Under the pieces are notes generated by a model. That model searched no databases. It was not told where the DNA came from and saw only the letters and a list, made by a program, of their open reading frames with translations. A stretch of DNA of 64,000 bases from Paenibacillus sp. An7 (GTDB lineage Bacteria > Bacillota > Bacilli > Paenibacillales > Paenibacillaceae), in NCBI RefSeq assembly GCF_009870785.1, contig NZ_WTWX01000013.1:1-64000 (forward strand). The letters run 5' to 3'. This document shows, piece by piece, positions 9,331 through 17,853 of this stretch (position 1 is its first letter; the number at the start of each line of letters is the position of its first letter). Made by a program: the position numbers and the translations under genes.

Positions 9331-11163
9331 ATGTGTGGAATCGTTGGATATATCGGAACTAAAAATACGCAAAATGTATTAGTAGAAGGTTTGAAAAAAT
9401 TGGAGTACCGTGGTTATGATTCTGCGGGGATTGCTGTTTTCACTCCAAACGGTCTTCAAATTCAAAAGTCAATTGGTCGTCTTGCTAATCTTGAAGCGAA
9501 GCTTGAAGGTGCTCCGCTACAAGGTAACGCAGGAATTGGACATACCCGTTGGGCTACCCATGGTAAGCCTTCGGATGAGAACTCTCATCCACATACAGAT
9601 AACAGCATGAAATTCTCTGTAGTTCATAACGGAATTATTGAGAATTACTTGGAACTGAAAGATGAATTGATCGCTGAAGGATGCAACTTTACATCTGAAA
9701 CCGATACAGAAGTTATTTCTCACTTGGTTGCACGTGAATACGACGGCGATATCGTAAAAGCAGTACAAAAAGCGATTAAACACCTGCGTGGTGCTTTTGC
9801 ACTTGGAGTACTTACTGAGTATGAGCCAGATAAATTGGTTGCTGTTCGTCAAGCTAGCCCACTGATCATTGGTATTGGTGAAGGCGAGAACTTTATTGGC
9901 TCTGACATTCCAGCTATTCTCGAATATACTCGTAATGTGTATATCCTGAATGACGGTGAGATGGCAGTTCTGACAAAGGATTCTGTCGAATTGATGACAA
10001 TCGAAGGGAATTTTATTTCTCGGGAAATGACTCGTGTCGATTGGGACGCTGTTACAGCTGAGAAAAACGGATTTGCTCACTTTATGTTGAAAGAAGTTTA
10101 CGAACAGCCAAAAGCATACCGTGAAACCATGCTTGGCCGTATCTCTGAAGATCATAAAAAGATTGTTCTTCCTGATCTGAATTTGACAGAAGAACAAATT
10201 AAAAATATTAAAAACATTCAAATCATTGCATGCGGAACTGCATACCATGCTGGTCTTGTAGGACGTACCATGATTGAACAACTGGCACGTATTCCAGTTG
10301 AAACTGATGTGGCTTCCGAGTATCGTTACCGTTCACCAATCGTGAACTCTGATACACTCGTAATTGTTGTCAGCCAATCTGGTGAAACTGCCGATACGCT
10401 TGCTGCACTTCGTGAAGCTCAAGCAAACGGTGCACACGTACTTGCAATTACTAACGTAGTAGGAAGCTCTATTGCTCGTGATGCGAACGATGTACTTGCT
10501 ACACTTGCAGGTCCAGAAATTGCTGTTGCTTCAACCAAAGCTTACAGCTCCCAGCTCATCGCATTTGCGCTCTTTAGCTTGTATCTTGCACAAGTTCGCG
10601 GAACACAAACAGAAGAGACCATTGCAAACATTATTGCAGCAATGCAAGCTCTGCCTGAGCAAGTTGAGCAAATGCTTGAACAAGCAGACACAATTAAAGA
10701 ATATGCAGAGCAAATCTCTACACACAAGAACCTGTTCTTCATCGGCCGCGGCGTTGACTACGCTGTAGCACAGGAAGGTTCCTTGAAACTGAAAGAGATC
10801 TCTTACATTCACTCTGAAGCTTATGCAGCTGGAGAATTGAAACACGGAACACTTGCTTTGATCGAAGAAGGTATTCCTGTTATTGCTCTGGCTACACAAG
10901 AAGATGTTCTTGAGAAAACAGTAAGTAACATCAAAGAAGTGAAAGCACGCGGTGCGGATGTTATGGTTATTACTCATGAAGAGAATGTAGCAACTCTTCT
11001 TAAATCCGTAGACCAAGCTTATGCAATTCCTAAAACATTGCCAATCTTGACTCCAACACTAGCTGTTGTTCCACTTCAATTGCTTGCTTACTACGCATCT
11101 CTTGCTCTGGGTCTTGATGTGGATAAACCACGTAACCTTGCGAAGAGTGTAACTGTTGAATAA
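9331..11163 (+). CDS. glmS: Glutamine-fructose-6-phosphate aminotransferase (isomerizing)
   Basis: GlmS makes glucosamine-6-phosphate from fructose-6-phosphate and glutamine, the entry step to amino sugars. The 610-residue protein starts MCGIVGYIG, so Cys2 becomes the N-terminal nucleophile of the glutaminase domain (about 1-220). Two SIS sugar-isomerase domains follow (about 285-425 and 455-600), ending in the typical PRNLAKSVTVE. GGAGG precedes ATG 9331. The untranslated stretch between ribozyme and start is about 290 bases. Expression is controlled by the upstream ribozyme. Confidence 0.98.
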   Translation: MCGIVGYIGTKNTQNVLVEGLKKLEYRGYDSAGIAVFTPNGLQIQKSIGRLANLEAKLEGAPLQGNAGIGHTRWATHGKPSDENSHPHTDNSMKFSVVHNGIIENYLELKDELIAEGCNFTSETDTEVISHLVAREYDGDIVKAVQKAIKHLRGAFALGVLTEYEPDKLVAVRQASPLIIGIGEGENFIGSDIPAILEYTRNVYILNDGEMAVLTKDSVELMTIEGNFISREMTRVDWDAVTAEKNGFAHFMLKEVYEQPKAYRETMLGRISEDHKKIVLPDLNLTEEQIKNIKNIQIIACGTAYHAGLVGRTMIEQLARIPVETDVASEYRYRSPIVNSDTLVIVVSQSGETADTLAALREAQANGAHVLAITNVVGSSIARDANDVLATLAGPEIAVASTKAYSSQLIAFALFSLYLAQVRGTQTEETIANIIAAMQALPEQVEQMLEQADTIKEYAEQISTHKNLFFIGRGVDYAVAQEGSLKLKEISYIHSEAYAAGELKHGTLALIEEGIPVIALATQEDVLEKTVSNIKEVKARGADVMVITHEENVATLLKSVDQAYAIPKTLPILTPTLAVVPLQLLAYYASLALGLDVDKPRNLAKSVTVE

Positions 11164-11207
11164 TATAGCGATTTAACGACATTTCATTCATTACTCATCA
11201 AAATGAT

Positions 11208-11254
11208 GTCGAGCGATGATCAGGTTTTTCCCAGATCATCGCTCGACTTTTTTT
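11208..11254 (+). terminator. Intrinsic terminator after glmS
   Basis: A perfect 14-base-pair stem, GTCGAGCGATGATC (11208-11221) with GATCATCGCTCGAC (11234-11247), followed by seven T. Confidence 0.95.
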
Positions 11255-11277
11255 GCTTTAAATTGTGTATAACAATG

Positions 11278-11318
11278 AAAAAGATAACCTCTGATAAGTT
11301 AGAGGTTATCTTTTTTTT
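11278..11318. terminator. Bidirectional terminator between glmS and the protease relic
   Basis: AAGATAACCTCT and AGAGGTTATCTT form a perfect stem with A-rich and T-rich flanks, so it works in both directions. On the minus strand it covers the stop codon of the protease remnant. Confidence 0.85.
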
Positions 11319-11691
11319 GTACGTCACTATCCGGATCAATATCCTCAACGTTCGGCAAATTAGGAAGTTCTGTCATAGGGGCTCTAGACCATTCCCTAGC
11401 CTGCTGAAGGATGCTGGGAATTGGAATGCTAAATCCAATGGTAGAATCCTCATCAGCGATGGCTGAATTGATACCTAAGACTTTTCCCGTATCGCTGCTA
11501 ATAAGTGGTCTGCCGCTGTTACCATGGGTAATAGGATCAGAAATCTGATATAGATTACTGTATGTATAGGAGATATCAAAGCTTCGATCTAGCCCGCTGA
11601 CAATTCCTATAGTGACCGTGTTCTCTAATCCGAGGGGACTGCCAAGCGCAAGAATTTCATCTAGTAACAGTCCAATTGATGACGAATAAAT
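11299..11691 (-). pseudogene. Remnant of a trypsin-like (S1C/HtrA-type) serine protease, N-terminal part lost
   Basis: Reading the minus strand down from 11691 gives about 130 codons with clear protease features: LALGSPLGLENTVTIGIVSG, a YQISDPIT segment, then THGNSGRPLI, the GNSGGPL active-serine loop with Arg in place of the second Gly. LGINSAIA and IGFSIPI follow, with a stop at 11299-11301. The frame is closed upstream by TAG at 11692-11694 and has no ATG, GTG or TTG start. The part that would carry the catalytic His and Asp is missing. It looks like the 3' half of a deleted gene. Confidence 0.75.
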
Positions 11692-11733
11692 CTAAAAACT
11701 TAAGAAATATTTAATTTATAACCTACTCTTTAT

Positions 11734-11889
11734 TTAAGAAGTTTCTACTATTCTATAAACATAAAAAACAGAAGAAACAATTGGTGTAGATGTAGGCTTT
11801 TTGCTTATCCAAGTGGAGTCTAACTGATGAATTATCGATGCTGCCGTATAAGGCGTAAATCGTTCGGCAGTAGAGTAAGGTAACTTCAT
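11734..11889 (-). CDS. Possible 51-residue ORF of unknown function
   Basis: An ATG at 11889 (minus strand) opens a 51-codon frame beginning MKLPYSTAERFTPYTAASI and ending at TAA 11734-11736. The first 30 codons look protein-like, the last 20 less so. There is no convincing ribosome-binding site. It lies just upstream of, and on the same strand as, the protease remnant, so it may be another fragment of decayed DNA rather than a gene. I do not recognise it. Confidence 0.25.
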   Translation of the reverse strand: MKLPYSTAERFTPYTAASIIHQLDSTWISKKPTSTPIVSSVFYVYRIVETS

Positions 11890-11980
11890 GCACTATATAA
11901 ACCGTTTTATTTTACTGGCGATTAGTCTGATTAGTTCTTGAAAAATGTTAATGAGAATGACGAGACAGGAGGAATTTAAG

Positions 11981-12529
11981 ATGCAAACAGAGACGACACA
12001 AAGAAAAAGCAGAACATACATCGTCTGGATGTTATTACTGCTATATATTTGTTTTTTATTTAAAGTCATATTGTTCAAGTTTGGTTCAATTGAGATAGGG
12101 CCCATACTGAGTAAAATTCATCAAACTCTGATTGACCCGGGCTCTCTTGTAGATCGGTTGGATACGGCAAATCTTGAACTATTTAGAACACTGAGAAGGC
12201 AGGCAGCTCACCCTAACTTACGAAATGTAGTTAACATAATAGGAAATTTTGTTATCTTTATCCCGTTTGGTTTTTTAGTTTCAATGGGAATAAAGAAGGT
12301 AAGCTCGGGAATTGTTGTACTCATTGGTTCGTTTGGAATGAGCTTATGCCTGGAAAGTTTACAGCTGATCCTCTCCATGGGGAACTTTGATGTTGATGAT
12401 CTCTTGCTTAACACACTTGGCGGTGTTGCAGGGTATCTAGCTTATTATTTATGTGTTGCAATAAAAGAAGTGTTTCATCTTACGATTTCTTTATCAGCAC
12501 CCGTCAAAACAGAAAGAGCCTGCCACTAA
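11981..12529 (+). CDS. VanZ-like membrane protein
   Basis: This 182-residue protein has about four hydrophobic helices and the VanZ-family pattern: NIIGNFVIFIPFGF, then a short loop, ESLQLIL, and the acidic DVDDLLLNTLGGVAGYL. VanZ relatives are small membrane proteins. VanZ itself gives low-level teicoplanin resistance in enterococci, but most homologues have no assigned role. ATG 11981 follows AGGAGG (11968-11973); the in-frame ATG at 11951 lacks one. It is flanked by the protease relic and its own terminator, so it appears single-gene. Confidence 0.82.
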   Translation: MQTETTQRKSRTYIVWMLLLLYICFLFKVILFKFGSIEIGPILSKIHQTLIDPGSLVDRLDTANLELFRTLRRQAAHPNLRNVVNIIGNFVIFIPFGFLVSMGIKKVSSGIVVLIGSFGMSLCLESLQLILSMGNFDVDDLLLNTLGGVAGYLAYYLCVAIKEVFHLTISLSAPVKTERACH

Positions 12530-12544
12530 ATGGCGGGCTTTTTA
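12517..12544 (+). terminator. Intrinsic terminator overlapping the VanZ stop codon
   Basis: AGCCTGCCA (12517-12525) pairs with TGGCGGGCT (12531-12539) with one mismatch, followed by TTTTT. The loop contains the stop codon. Confidence 0.8.
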
Positions 12545-12592
12545 TATTAAACGTATAAACTATTCACCCATAAAATCATTCATGTTAACCTA

Positions 12593-12639
12593 ACGAATGA
12601 TTAGGCTCGTTAATGATTAGGTCCGTTAATGATTAACTC
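12593..12639. repeat. Three tandem imperfect copies of a 15-16-base unit
   Basis: The unit CGTTAATGATTAGGTC occurs at 12608-12623, with variants at 12593-12607 (CGAATGATTAGGCT core) and 12624-12639 (ending AACTC). It lies between two convergent genes. Function unknown; possibly replication slippage. Confidence 0.7.
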
Positions 12640-12727
12640 TGTAGGACGAAAAATGCCATGAAATATTTATATCATGAAGTTAATATTTGAAAAGCTACCT
12701 GTCCCTATTGCAGAGGACGCTTTTCTT

Positions 12728-13492
12728 TTACACATTTATGTTTCGAGTATTAGGTATGTCAGATACATTATTTGTCTTGATATCCATACTTCGCCATAAG
12801 TATACGGAGTACACCAGCATAATTCCAATAATGAGGTAATCTATAGCGGCAGGTTCATTTGCATTACCCATCGAATTCCCCATAAATTGAAGGAAGTTAT
12901 TTAGTCCATGAAAAAGAATAGGAATGACGATGGATTGCCGATGAACTATAAGCAGGGAAAGGACCAGTCCGACGATAAATGCATAAACAATTTGAAAAAG
13001 GGTATCAATGAGAGACTGCCCGCCAATCAGCTGAAGAGAGTGGGTAATTGCAAACAGAAAGCTCGTCGTAAAGACGGCAACACGGAATCCTTTGGGGAGA
13101 AGCAGCCTGAGCATAAAGCCACGAAAGAACATTTCTTCTACCAAACCAATGACTAGGATCTGTATCAAAAGCATGATAAAAAGATCAGGTAGAGAGGAGG
13201 TGTTCAGTCCGTGATTTCCGTAAGCGATGAGGATAAGTACAAGAAGCAGCGGCAAGGAGTAAAGTAAAGTCTTCTTAGCCGAAGAGGGGGAGGTAAAGAA
13301 ATAGTGTTCCCACTTATTCCTCATAAGCAAATAGATGAGGATACCAAGTGCGAGCGGGATCACTCCAATAAATTGAAGCAGAGGACGCTCAGGAGAAGTA
13401 ATCGATACAAAGGCTCCATTCGCTGTAAAGAAGACCATTAATAATAATTCGAGCCCAATAATACTGAGAATAATCCTTGTGTTTGTTCGCAA
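12728..13492 (-). CDS. CPBP (CAAX/Abi) family intramembrane metalloprotease
   Basis: This 254-residue protein has about seven to eight membrane helices and the CPBP active-site motifs in order: VEEMFFRG (EExxxR, about residue 118), FAITHS (about 149), and FHGLNNFLQF (about 195). Family members are intramembrane proteases used in processing of prenylated peptides, bacteriocin self-immunity or signalling; the substrate here is unknown. Translation probably starts at TTG 13492, since GGGGG lies eight bases upstream and no better start is in frame. No peptide gene is visible beside it. Confidence 0.85.
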   Translation of the reverse strand: MRTNTRIILSIIGLELLLMVFFTANGAFVSITSPERPLLQFIGVIPLALGILIYLLMRNKWEHYFFTSPSSAKKTLLYSLPLLLVLILIAYGNHGLNTSSLPDLFIMLLIQILVIGLVEEMFFRGFMLRLLLPKGFRVAVFTTSFLFAITHSLQLIGGQSLIDTLFQIVYAFIVGLVLSLLIVHRQSIVIPILFHGLNNFLQFMGNSMGNANEPAAIDYLIIGIMLVYSVYLWRSMDIKTNNVSDIPNTRNINV

Positions 13493-13742
13493 ATTGACAG
13501 CCCCCGATATGTATAGTTTAGTTGTTGAAATATACAGCTAGTGAATTAATTTCATCATACCTTTAGTTGTTTTAATCAGGACGATATATAGATTAAAACA
13601 AAACGATTCTATTTATCTATACGTCATTCCAAGTTTATCGTTTTCATGTTTTGTGAAATTAAATCAAGTAACCATCTCTTTCACCCATCTAATTATATTC
13701 TAAAACTGATGTTATAAGAAGTTATTGTATAAAAATCTACAT
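13493..13742. other. Intergenic region between the CPBP protease gene and the efflux-pump terminator
   Basis: AT-rich, without a gene. AAAACGAT (13600-13607) and ATCGTTTT (13637-13644) form an 8-base inverted repeat with a 29-base spacer, in the likely promoter zone of the minus-strand CPBP gene. I cannot pick out a firm -10/-35 pair. Confidence 0.4.
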
Positions 13743-13780
13743 AAAAAAGCTCATCCTCTTCTTAATGAAAGAGAATGAGC
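13743..13780 (-). terminator. Intrinsic terminator of the sugar-efflux gene (minus strand)
   Basis: GCTCAT-CCTCTT pairs with AAGAG-AATGAGC around a short loop. The run of A before it on the plus strand is the T run of the minus-strand transcript. Confidence 0.85.
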
Positions 13781-13812
13781 GGGTTATCGGAAAGTTTAAA
13801 ATGGAGATCAGA

Positions 13813-15024
13813 TTATACGGCTAATTTCTGTGACCCATTTTTTGAGTGTCGTTCGCTTACCACAAGCATGATGGCAGCAGCACTAACAAGTACAAAACAG
13901 AACAAGAATGAATAACGGTAACCTACAATACTTGCTACTCCCCCGCCAACAAGGCTGCCCACCAGTCTGCCAATCGTTGACGAATTAGAGTAGAGCGTTG
14001 ATGCGTATCCAGGCATGCTTGGAAGCAGATCTTGCATATAGCTGATGCCGATGGCAGAGATAACCGCAACAAAGAAAGCAAGCAGTAACTGCGCAGCAAG
14101 CATTTGCCACATCTCACCTGAGATGACGACAACGAGATAATACGCTCCCCCTAGAATAGCCCCATACAACATCAGGATCCGGTTACTATATTTTGAGCCT
14201 AGAAGACCAAGCATAATCATAAAAGGAATTTCCAGTGCAGCACAAATACTGCTGACAAGACCAACATCTGTTGTTGTCCCGCCTAAGTTGTTCGTAATAA
14301 AGAGAGCCGTATTTAGGCTGCTCATCCAGTGAGCTATATAAAGCAGTGTCAGGATAAGAAAAGGAAGCAAGATCGTCCGATTTTGATGCAGCCGTATACT
14401 TTGTGCCGGACTTCCTGTGCCGCTGGTCTTTAGTTCTACATTTGATTTCAGGAATGCAAAGACGAGAAATGCAACAAGAAGGAAAATGGTAATCGTTCCC
14501 GAAAAAATACCGCTAAAACCGACGGCCTCCAGAAGCAGGGTACCAAATAATGGACCTGTAATAAAACCTAGGGAGAAGGCAGAACGTAAGGTAGAATTAG
14601 CAAAGGAATGATCAGTAGATTGGCTCTTCGTTACAGCTTCTCTAGCAATGGCAAATAATTGAGGCATACCTGGTGCACCAAGTGCTGTGAACACGGTCAT
14701 ATATATGAACAAGATCGTAAAGTCTTTAATGAGCAAGTATCCACTAAAAGCCAAGGCATTGCACAGGGTGGAGACGATATAGATATGTTTTCGATTCAAA
14801 CCCAGGTCAGAACGTTTCCCAATCAATATGCTGACCCAGACCCCGGCAATTAAAGTGACGGCAAGAAAAACACCAAATACCCCTACAGATACACCGAGTT
14901 GCTCTGTAAAATAAATTGATAGAAAAGGCGCACTGAGTGAGATCGCCATTCCCTGCAGCAACATACACAAAAAGAGCAGGGCATAAGAAGGAATAGAAAA
15001 TAGTCCAATGAGTCTTTTTATCAT
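13813..15024 (-). CDS. MFS transporter, sugar-efflux (SetA/SetB) type
   Basis: This 403-residue protein has about 12 membrane helices. The first half carries the loop GKRSDLGLNRKHIY, an MFS motif-A variant. The second half has LNTALFITNNLGG and YMQDLLPSMPGYASTLY, which resemble the SET sugar-efflux family. Those pumps export sugars or sugar analogues; the actual substrate is not known. It is divergent from an AraC-type regulator, with 133 bases between the two ATGs, so local regulation is likely. GAGGAG lies upstream of ATG 15024. Confidence 0.78.
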   Translation of the reverse strand: MIKRLIGLFSIPSYALLFLCMLLQGMAISLSAPFLSIYFTEQLGVSVGVFGVFLAVTLIAGVWVSILIGKRSDLGLNRKHIYIVSTLCNALAFSGYLLIKDFTILFIYMTVFTALGAPGMPQLFAIAREAVTKSQSTDHSFANSTLRSAFSLGFITGPLFGTLLLEAVGFSGIFSGTITIFLLVAFLVFAFLKSNVELKTSGTGSPAQSIRLHQNRTILLPFLILTLLYIAHWMSSLNTALFITNNLGGTTTDVGLVSSICAALEIPFMIMLGLLGSKYSNRILMLYGAILGGAYYLVVVISGEMWQMLAAQLLLAFFVAVISAIGISYMQDLLPSMPGYASTLYSNSSTIGRLVGSLVGGGVASIVGYRYSFLFCFVLVSAAAIMLVVSERHSKNGSQKLAV

Positions 15025-15157
15025 GATAATAAGTTACTCCTCTATGTTATTTAGAATTAGATAGCCAACCGCGTTATAGTATACTTGAAAAAGACAATAA
15101 TAATATATACGGTATTTAACTGAAAACCTCAACTATTTGGCTAAAGGGGTTATTTTG

Positions 15158-16036
15158 ATGGACATAAGATTACATGCTTGTTCTTATTCTCTACATAATC
15201 GTCCTTTTAAAACATCTTATAATCCGCCGCCTTTTTATTTAATTCGGCTTCAGGTGTTGGGCGTTGCAAAAGCTCTAGTTCATGGAGAAATGAAACCAAT
15301 TTCACCCGGAGATCTCCTCATGTATCCTCCAGGGGAACCTTATCATTTAAGGGTAGGCAAAGAGGGGGAAGATACGGAAAGCGGTGATTACTTTTTACTG
15401 TGTGACGGAAGCTGGATGGATGAATGGTGGGGAAGACATCATCGCGATACTTTAAAAAGAATTCCATTAGATGATCATCTTTTGTATCTATGGCAGCAGT
15501 TGTCCGTCGAACAGCACCGAGTAAATCGGAACAACCAGGAGATTATAGGTCACTTGTTATGTACGCTACTACTAACGTTGGATCAGGTAACATGGGTCAC
15601 TGATCGGAAGCAAGGGCAGGATTCCGTTCGAAGTAATGAGCTGGTTGTCAAAATGAAGCAATATATTAATGATCATGCACTTCGTCCTCTGCGGGTGGAA
15701 GAAGTGGCTCATCATGCTGGACTGAGTGTATCGAGAGCTGTACACCTATTTAAAGAGGTCACCGGTTATACAATCATCGGATACGCTGGTGAGATCCGCC
15801 TGTCACATGCGATCGAGCGAATTCAGTATACAGAAGCAAGTCTAGAAAGTATTGCATATTCCTGCGGATTTAGTACGTACTCTTATTTTCATAAATGTTT
15901 TAAAGAAAAAGTGGGGTGTTCACCAAGCGAGTTCCGTAAACGCCCTGTTTTAGTTGGAAGAGACAATCAGCACCAGGGTACGATACAGACGATTTCTGGA
16001 ATTTCGCCGGATGCTTATCGGTTTCTCCGTTCCTAA
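15158..16036 (+). CDS. AraC-family transcriptional regulator
   Basis: The 292-residue protein has an N-terminal cupin-like sensing domain (about residues 1-140, with the ISPGDLLMYPPGEPYHL turn) and a C-terminal pair of helix-turn-helix motifs (about 185-275, including SYSCGFSTYSYFHKCFKEKVGCSPSEFRK). This is the usual layout of sugar-responsive AraC proteins. It most likely controls the divergent efflux pump (inference). ATG 15158 has AAAGGGG nine bases upstream; the in-frame TTG at 15137 has none. Confidence 0.85.
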   Translation: MDIRLHACSYSLHNRPFKTSYNPPPFYLIRLQVLGVAKALVHGEMKPISPGDLLMYPPGEPYHLRVGKEGEDTESGDYFLLCDGSWMDEWWGRHHRDTLKRIPLDDHLLYLWQQLSVEQHRVNRNNQEIIGHLLCTLLLTLDQVTWVTDRKQGQDSVRSNELVVKMKQYINDHALRPLRVEEVAHHAGLSVSRAVHLFKEVTGYTIIGYAGEIRLSHAIERIQYTEASLESIAYSCGFSTYSYFHKCFKEKVGCSPSEFRKRPVLVGRDNQHQGTIQTISGISPDAYRFLRS

Positions 16037-16202
16037 GCCTATACAGGAATGCTTCTTTCCTTATGTTATCTGCTGCGTTTGGATTCATCCGACCAAGGTT
16101 AAATATACTCACAAGGTTATCTCAGAAGCTACGTGATGATAAGGGAAAGGCATATCAGTAAAAAGGATCGAAGTTTATTTATTCCTGTTAGGAGGAGAAA
16201 CG

Positions 16203-17066
16203 ATGGGACGCTATATACAAGTTGAAGAAAACGTGAAAATTTACGTGGAAGATATAGGGGAAGGGACTCCTGTTATTTTCCTTCATGGTTGGCCTGTTAA
16301 TCATAAAATGTTTGAATATCAATTTTCCCGTCTGCCCGCTAATGGATATCGCTGTATTGGTATTGATTTTCGTGGATTTGGTAAATCGGATGCTCCATGG
16401 GAGAGCTATTCTTACGATCGACTTGCCGATGATGTTAGGACGGTTATTGATGAGCTCGGGGTTACAGGTGCTACATTGTTTGGCTTCTCCATGGGAGGCG
16501 CAGTTGCGATACGATATATGGCTCGGCATAATGGACATGGGGTTAAAAGTCTCGTGTTGGCAGGAGCAGCAGCGCCCGTGTTTACGAAACGAGATGATTT
16601 TGACTATGGAATGAATCCTGAGGAGTTCACCGAACAAATGATTGTTGCTGCTTTTGAAGATCGGCCGAAGATGCTGACTAAATTAGGACTTCAATTTACA
16701 AAAACCAAAACAAAAGCAGGTATGATGATTTGGCTTCAATCTCTTTGTCTACAAGCTTCGCACCATGGAACAGTTAAGGCAGCTTTGTCTTTACGGGAAG
16801 AAGATTTGCGTTCGGACTTGTCTAAGATTAAGGTACCTACCATTATTTTTCATGGAGCAAAGGACAAAATATGTGAACCGGATCTTGCCAGACTCACAAG
16901 TGAAGCGATTGCTGGTTCCAGACTGATTATGTTTGAACAAAGCGGTCATGCCATGATGTTCGATGAGCAGGCTAAATTTAATGAAGAACTTCTGCTTTTT
17001 CTAAACACGGAGGATTTGCTTCATAGAGGTGAATATATAGATCCTGTTAATGCCGTGTCAAAATAA
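16203..17066 (+). CDS. Alpha/beta-fold hydrolase
   Basis: This 287-residue protein of the haloperoxidase/arylesterase-like group shows HGWPVNH (oxyanion-hole region, about residue 28), the nucleophile elbow GFSMGG (about 98), an acidic residue in HGAKDKI (about 222) and the catalytic His in QSGHAMMF (about 250). It probably cleaves an ester or related bond; the substrate is unknown. AGGAGGAG precedes ATG 16203. It lies just upstream of the MhqR-like regulator but lacks that regulator's palindrome, so membership of that regulon is not shown. Confidence 0.85.
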   Translation: MGRYIQVEENVKIYVEDIGEGTPVIFLHGWPVNHKMFEYQFSRLPANGYRCIGIDFRGFGKSDAPWESYSYDRLADDVRTVIDELGVTGATLFGFSMGGAVAIRYMARHNGHGVKSLVLAGAAAPVFTKRDDFDYGMNPEEFTEQMIVAAFEDRPKMLTKLGLQFTKTKTKAGMMIWLQSLCLQASHHGTVKAALSLREEDLRSDLSKIKVPTIIFHGAKDKICEPDLARLTSEAIAGSRLIMFEQSGHAMMFDEQAKFNEELLLFLNTEDLLHRGEYIDPVNAVSK

Positions 17067-17072
17067 AAATGG

Positions 17073-17115
17073 GCCGATTCCTTTCCTATTTTCTTTGGGT
17101 AGGATTCGGCTTATT
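17073..17115 (+). terminator. Weak hairpin terminator after the hydrolase
   Basis: GCCGA...CCT pairs with AGG...TCGGC, with a two-base mismatch and a long loop, followed by a short T-rich stretch. Confidence 0.45.
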
Positions 17116-17135
17116 TCTTATTTTAGAAAAGAAGG

Positions 17136-17164
17136 TTGCATTTTAGATAAAAAGGATATATATT
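17136..17164 (+). promoter_or_regulatory. Sigma-A promoter of the MhqR-like gene
   Basis: TTGCAT (17136-17141), a 17-base spacer and TATATT (17159-17164). The predicted start point falls at the beginning of the palindrome at 17170. Confidence 0.65.
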
Positions 17165-17169
17165 ATAAA

Positions 17170-17187
17170 TATCTTAAATTTAAGATA
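17170..17187. promoter_or_regulatory. Perfect 18-base palindrome, MhqR-type operator
   Basis: TATCTTAAATTTAAGATA is a perfect palindrome placed over the predicted transcription start of the marR gene. Its ATCT-N8-AGAT frame resembles the Bacillus MhqR box (TATCT...AGATA), and it recurs upstream of doxX. Autoregulation is expected. Confidence 0.75.
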
Positions 17188-17211
17188 AATGAAGAGAGAG
17201 GGATAAACGTA

Positions 17212-17646
17212 ATGAATAATGACTCATTATCATTAAGATTGTTCGTTATTCTCTCCAAAGCTTACAGGGTAATTATGGAACAAGCAGTGAAGGATATGAA
17301 AAGACACAGATTATCTGAGACTGAATTTGCAATGTTGGAACTTTTGTACCATAAAGGAAAAATCCCGATGCAGCAAATGGGCGAGAAACTGCTAATAACG
17401 AGCGGCGGCATTACCTATACTGCGGATAAGCTAGAGAACAAAGGGCTTCTTAGAAGGGTTGCTTGTTCGTCTGACCGCAGGGTGACTTATGCGGAGATCA
17501 CGGAACAAGGTAATGGAATGATGGAGGCGATCTTTCCAGAACACCAGAAAGTGATTGAATCTACAATGACTGGACTGACTGATGAAGAAAAGGTAGAGGT
17601 AATTGATCTGCTGAAGAAACTTGGTTTATCCGCTCAGAAGACTTAG
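17212..17646 (+). CDS. mhqR: MarR-family regulator, MhqR-like (quinone/catechol sensor)
   Basis: The 144-residue protein is a winged-helix MarR repressor. The recognition helix lies around GEKLLITSGGITYTADKLENKG (about 65-86) and the wing around SSDRRVTYAEI. Length and sequence recall Bacillus subtilis MhqR, which represses detoxification genes until quinones or electrophiles relieve it. The neighbours fit: DoxX, a glyoxalase-fold dioxygenase and a flavin-reductase-like protein, like mhqNOP and mhqED products. ATG 17212 follows GAGAGAGGG; the upstream extension to 17050 has no start signal and crosses the operator. Confidence 0.75.
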   Translation: MNNDSLSLRLFVILSKAYRVIMEQAVKDMKRHRLSETEFAMLELLYHKGKIPMQQMGEKLLITSGGITYTADKLENKGLLRRVACSSDRRVTYAEITEQGNGMMEAIFPEHQKVIESTMTGLTDEEKVEVIDLLKKLGLSAQKT

Positions 17647-17764
17647 CTGCTCATACATTACATAAGAATGAAAAAAAGCGGCTGTTAAACTTGTAGATCA
17701 CTGTACTGGTGATTTTGATCAAAATAACAATCAACGATAAGAAGAATCTATTTTTTTACAAAAT

Positions 17765-17782
17765 TATCTTAAAGTTAAGATA
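17765..17782. promoter_or_regulatory. Second MhqR-type palindrome, upstream of doxX
   Basis: TATCTTAAAGTTAAGATA repeats the 17170 site with one base changed at the centre. The flanks are also shared, since both sites are followed by AATGA. It lies 71 bases before the doxX start. Confidence 0.75.
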
Positions 17783-17853
17783 AATGATTCTAAACTAACT
17801 GTTGATAATTATATTTCAAACACATTAACGAACAAAGAAAAGAGGAATTACAA

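Noticed and set aside
9517..10281. 254-codon minus-strand frame
   Set aside because: Shadow of glmS on the opposite strand, with no ribosome-binding site or protein-like motif.
10531..11016. 161-codon minus-strand frame
   Set aside because: Another glmS shadow; its Cys- and Phe-rich composition follows from reverse-reading of common codons.
11203..11466. 87-codon plus-strand frame after glmS
   Set aside because: It runs through two terminator hairpins and antisense to the protease remnant, which has real motifs on the minus strand.
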